Source: Alphaproteobacteria bacterium
Lineage (GTDB): Bacteria; Pseudomonadota; Alphaproteobacteria; Micropepsales; Micropepsaceae
NCBI GenBank assembly: GCA_016125165.1
Contig: WGMH01000012.1
Coordinates: 1 to 54,945, forward strand
DNA length: 54,945 nucleotides
Direction of reading: 5' to 3'
Below, one piece after another: positions 52,132 to 54,945 of the stretch. The first letter of the stretch is position 1; the number at the start of each line of letters is the position of its first letter. Under the pieces are notes generated by a model, which saw only the letters and a list, made by a program, of their open reading frames with translations, was not told the origin of the DNA and made no database searches. A program made the translations under genes and the position numbers.

Positions 52132-53595
52132 ATGGCAAAGGCATTCTCAGGCGTACGCCGCACGGCGCGCGCCAGGCATGAGGCGACGCGGCGCGCCGGT
52201 GGTGGCATCCGCGGATTTCTGCGCCAGACGGCGCAGCTTCTGGGCACAACCGTTTCGGTGCTTCTGATCGGCGCGTTGGCGGCGGCGGCATCGCTGGCGC
52301 TGATGACATTTGCCGTGCCTTTCGCGGTCATCACGAGCTACTGGCTGCCCATCGCGTTTGCCTGCGCACTCTCCGCACTCCTGGCGACGATGTTTTACAT
52401 CGCACGCAAGGAAGCCGATGCGAACCGCTGGTCTGGCTTTGCCGAAGGCCTGGAATCGCAGGCTACGCCAGATAGCGGCCTTTACACCCATCGCCTCGAG
52501 CTGAAACGCGCTGGCCGCGAACGCGACGTGCTTGACCAGTTTGCGCTGATCCCGCGTGGACGCAGCGAAGCCATGGTCGTGCTCCGGCAGAACGGTACCT
52601 GGCGCAACAGCGACAATTCCTTCAGCGCCGAAAGCATTCGCGACCAGCTCCAGCGCATCGGACAGCACGCATCGGCGGAAGGTCCGCATGTGCAGTGGGC
52701 GGTGTTCACGACCAAGAAAGGTGAATTCGCCGGATATCAGAGCATTTCACATGTCGCGGCACGGGTCGGCGCCGGGTATGGCGACGCGGTGGCGATGCTG
52801 CTCTCAGCGCCCGACCGCAAGACCTTCGATGCGCGCATGGCACAGGCCGCGTCGCTTGAGCTTTCCACCAACGCCATTCCCGAAGGCACAACGGTGGAAG
52901 ATGCGCTTGCGATCATGTCGGCACGCGGCTGGCAGGATGCCATGATCGTTGCGCGCGACGGCAAGCCTGTGGGCGTGGTGACGCTGGCATCGCTGATCCA
53001 CGGGCTGCTCACCCGGTTTCTGCCGAAAGACCGCGTTGCGGCCATTGAGGCGCGGCTGGCGAAATGGGGTATCGGCAAGGCGCCAGCTTCCGAGGCCGAG
53101 GCGCAGGAAACGCATGAAGATCAGGCCGAAGATGCACATCATGACGAAGATGCGCATGGCCATGACGCAGCACATGACGATGCGCACCAGACCGAGGAAC
53201 ACCACGCCGCAGATCATCACGACCATGGGCATCATGGCGAGGATCATGGGCACGACGACCATGCCCATGCCGGTCATGAGCATGAGGAACACGCTCATGA
53301 TGCGCACGAACACGACGCGCACGGTCACGACACACATGGAAAAGACACACATGGTCATGATGCGCAGGGGCATGATTCGCATGAACATGAGGAGCATGGT
53401 CACGACGATCACGGGCATGACGCGCACGCCAAGGAAGATCATGCCACGGATGGACATCACGATGCCCATCAAGACGAACATGCGGCACACCATGACGAAC
53501 ATCATAATGCGCATCACGACGACCATCATGATGATCACCACGACGATCACCACCACAAGCCGAAGCATGATGACCATCACGCGCCCGCGCACTAG
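52132..53595 (+). CDS. Membrane protein with CBS-like domain and very histidine-rich tail
   Basis: The 487-residue protein has a basic N-terminus, two helices (about residues 36-58 and 64-90), a soluble region (95-220), and a stretch with the pattern of one CBS motif (IPEGTTVEDALAIMSARGWQDA, GKPVGVVTLASLIHGLL, about 248-305). The last 162 residues are almost only His, Asp, Glu, Ala and Gly; I count 59 histidines, in units such as HGHDAHEHD. Such tails bind zinc, nickel, cobalt or copper. I recognise no family for the whole protein. A metal store, buffer or sensor at the membrane is a reasonable inference. Confidence 0.75.
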   Translation: MAKAFSGVRRTARARHEATRRAGGGIRGFLRQTAQLLGTTVSVLLIGALAAAASLALMTFAVPFAVITSYWLPIAFACALSALLATMFYIARKEADANRWSGFAEGLESQATPDSGLYTHRLELKRAGRERDVLDQFALIPRGRSEAMVVLRQNGTWRNSDNSFSAESIRDQLQRIGQHASAEGPHVQWAVFTTKKGEFAGYQSISHVAARVGAGYGDAVAMLLSAPDRKTFDARMAQAASLELSTNAIPEGTTVEDALAIMSARGWQDAMIVARDGKPVGVVTLASLIHGLLTRFLPKDRVAAIEARLAKWGIGKAPASEAEAQETHEDQAEDAHHDEDAHGHDAAHDDAHQTEEHHAADHHDHGHHGEDHGHDDHAHAGHEHEEHAHDAHEHDAHGHDTHGKDTHGHDAQGHDSHEHEEHGHDDHGHDAHAKEDHATDGHHDAHQDEHAAHHDEHHNAHHDDHHDDHHDDHHHKPKHDDHHAPAH

Positions 53596-53622
53596 CGCTG
53601 CGCGTTGCGCGATCGCCTGACG

Positions 53623-53982
53623 TCAGGCGGCGGCGAGTTTGGCGGCGAGGCCTTCCAGACGCTTCGCCGCCGCTTCCAGCGATTCCACGGCAGAGCCTTC
53701 GGCCCGGGCCAACCGGTCCTGCACGGCATCGCGCGCGCCAGCCACTTCGCCAAGCTCGGCGGCGCGGGCGTCCAGCCGCTGCCGGGCATCGAGATAGTCG
53801 TCCGTGATGAGCAGAGCGGCCATCAGGATCAGGCGCTGATCGCCTACCTGCCCGACCTGTTCAAGAAGCTCGCGAACCTTGGAATCCACATGGGCGGCGA
53901 GTTCGCGCAGGTGTTCCTCTTCACCGTCATCGCAGGCGATAGTGTAGGCGCGCGAATTGACCATGACATTGACGAGAGGCAT
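53623..53982 (-). CDS. zapA: Cell division protein ZapA
   Basis: ZapA bundles FtsZ filaments at midcell. AAGGAG before the ATG at 53982 fixes the start. The 119-residue protein has the N-terminal globular part (MPLVNVMVNSRAYTIACDDGEEEHLRELAAHVD, here shortened in quoting by domain: residues 1-33) and a long coiled coil (LDARAAELGEVAGARD to KRLEGLAAKLAAA). The neighbouring small coiled-coil gene and divergent tkt are the usual alphaproteobacterial context. Confidence 0.88.
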   Translation of the reverse strand: MPLVNVMVNSRAYTIACDDGEEEHLRELAAHVDSKVRELLEQVGQVGDQRLILMAALLITDDYLDARQRLDARAAELGEVAGARDAVQDRLARAEGSAVESLEAAAKRLEGLAAKLAAA

Positions 53983-53995
53983 GGCGGCTCCTTTT

Positions 53996-54259
53996 CTAGC
54001 GGCCAAGCGCCGAGCGGACGTCCGAGATCGCCCCGTCAAGACGGGTTTCGACCTCTTCGGTCAGGCTGGCGATCAGGCGGTTTTCCTCTTCGAGCTCCGC
54101 AATTCGGGCCAGAAGCCGTTCGCGTTCACCACGAAGCTGGTCAGCTTCGGCGGCGCTGCGCGCGGCTGCCGCACGGGCTTCCGTGAGCGGCAGTGCGAGG
54201 TCTTCGATCGCCTTGAGTGCATCTGCGAGCCGCTGGGCGGCGGATTCGAGCGTGGACAT
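53996..54259 (-). CDS. Small coiled-coil protein upstream of zapA (DUF4164-like)
   Basis: GGAGGAAA before the ATG at 54259 sets the start. The 87-residue protein is nearly all coiled coil (QRLADALKAIEDLALPL, GERERLLARIAELEEENR), as in DUF4164 proteins found next to zapA. It precedes zapA by 13 bp in the same operon and may act in divisome assembly, which is inferred from position. Confidence 0.75.
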   Translation of the reverse strand: MSTLESAAQRLADALKAIEDLALPLTEARAAAARSAAEADQLRGERERLLARIAELEEENRLIASLTEEVETRLDGAISDVRSALGR

Positions 54260-54414
54260 GGCCGTTTCCTCCCTGTTCCCCCCGGCAAATCGCCTGCGGC
54301 GACCATAGGCGCACAAGTTCTGTTTGTCATGGCCGGGAAGGCATTTCGCGCCCTTGACGCACAAGGCTTCGGCTCGCTAAGGCCAAAGCCCTTTTGAGCG
54401 AGCCCGAAAAACGC

Positions 54415-54945
54415 ATGAACATTGCCAATCCTGCGTCTTCGGGCGCGCCAGATCAGGGCGAAATCCGCCGCCTCGCGAATGCCATTCGCGCCCTTTCGAT
54501 GGATGCGGTCCAGCAAGCCAAATCCGGCCATCCGGGCCTGCCGCTGGGTATGGCGGATGCCGCCACAGTGCTCTACCGCCATTTCCTGAAATTCGACCCC
54601 AGCCAGCCAAATTGGCCGGACCGTGACCGCTTTGTCCTGTCCGGTGGCCATGGCTCTATGCTGTTGTATTCATTATTGTTTTTGACTGGATATCCGGACA
54701 TTGGCATCGAAGAGATCAAGCGCTTCCGCCAGCTTGGCTCCCCCTGCGCCGGTCACCCCGAATATGGCCATGCCGCAGGGATCGAGACCACGACCGGCCC
54801 CTTGGGGCAGGGTATCGCCAATGCCGTTGGTATGGCGCTCGCCGAACGCATCCTGAATGCGCGCTTCGGCGATGACCTCATCAACCACAAGACCTATGTG
54901 ATCGCCTCTGACGGCGACTTGATGGAAGGCATCAGCCACGAGGCC
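54415..54945 (+). CDS. tkt: Transketolase, N-terminal part (3' truncated by window)
   Basis: Transketolase moves two-carbon units in the pentose phosphate pathway with thiamine diphosphate. The visible 177 codons from the ATG at 54415 read [14 protein letters not shown], then [19 protein letters not shown], the conserved start. [36 protein letters not shown] and the beginning of the ThDP site ([14 protein letters not shown]) follow. The gene runs off the end of the window. It is divergent from zapA. Confidence 0.95.
   Translation, partial: MNIANPASSGAPDQGEIRRLANAIRALSMDAVQQAKSGHPGLPLGMADAATVLYRHFLKFDPSQPNWPDRDRFVLSGGHGSMLLYSLLFLTGYPDIGIEEIKRFRQLGSPCAGHPEYGHAAGIETTTGPLGQGIANAVGMALAERILNARFGDDLINHKTYVIASDGDLMEGISHEA

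Noticed and set aside
53150..53580. Repetitive CATGAC-rich DNA considered as a CRISPR or tandem-repeat array
   Set aside because: Repeats are short, irregular and in frame with the histidine-rich protein; there are no spacers of constant length and no cas genes.
52804..53592. Minus-strand frame rich in Met, Val and Ile that looks like a membrane protein
   Set aside because: It is the complement of the His/Asp repeat tail (CAT/CAC/GAC read backwards as ATG/GTG/GTC), so the hydrophobic look is an artefact.

Overview
The window is a high-GC chromosomal segment of an alphaproteobacterium. Supporting evidence: a complete yebC/ruvC/ruvA/ruvB and tolQ-tolR-tolA-tolB-pal-cpoB-tilS-ftsH cluster in the order usual for the class, an EipA/DUF1134 envelope protein, RpoH next to RluD, a serC-type leader RNA, a GTTC-N7-GTTC (alphaproteobacterial LexA) box, an Irr-like box, and zapA plus a coiled-coil gene divergent from transketolase. 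The folP gene strongly resembles the mobile sulfonamide-resistance Sul enzymes, a feature reported for Rhodobiaceae-like chromosomes. I do not name a genus.

Layout. 1-6 kb: end of a TPR gene, nfeD-qmcA membrane pair, eipA, secF, a long AI-2E-family exporter. 6-14.2 kb: cyclophilin, Tet-type MFS pump, TauD-like dioxygenase, secreted ricin-fold protein, CinA-type amidase, and a CPBP protease followed by a tandem two-copy CPBP protein whose active sites have decayed. 14.2-20.2 kb: two JAMM-type proteins around tRNA-Glu(CUC), a palindromic intergenic element, rluD and rpoH separated by about 2 kb of accessory DNA. That DNA holds a toxin-antitoxin operon whose parE gene is split by a 0.92 kb low-GC insertion, and a small gene behind a LexA-type box. 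20.2-28.3 kb: serC-serA with a structured leader and an intrinsic terminator inside the serC coding region, an ICMT-like methyltransferase, purA, a nitronate monooxygenase, and two decayed small genes.

28.2-43.7 kb is almost all on the minus strand and essential in character: ftsH, folP, glmM, thiD, the Tol-Pal envelope system, ybgC and ruvCAB. A vapBC module with a palindromic operator has settled between ruvA and ruvB. 43.8-51.8 kb: a possible 2OG oxygenase, an FkbM-type methyltransferase, yebC, a peptide symporter, ahpC-ahpD behind a promoter carrying an Irr-like palindrome, a YjhX-type protein, an AraC/GyrI regulator, ymdB and fau. 51.8-54.9 kb: probable 6S RNA, a membrane protein with a 162-residue tail containing 59 histidines, zapA, a coiled-coil protein and the start of tkt.

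The points most worth a second look are the Sul-like chromosomal folP beside glmM, the intragenic terminator of serC, the insertion-split parDE module, the degenerate tandem CPBP protein and the histidine-rich membrane protein.
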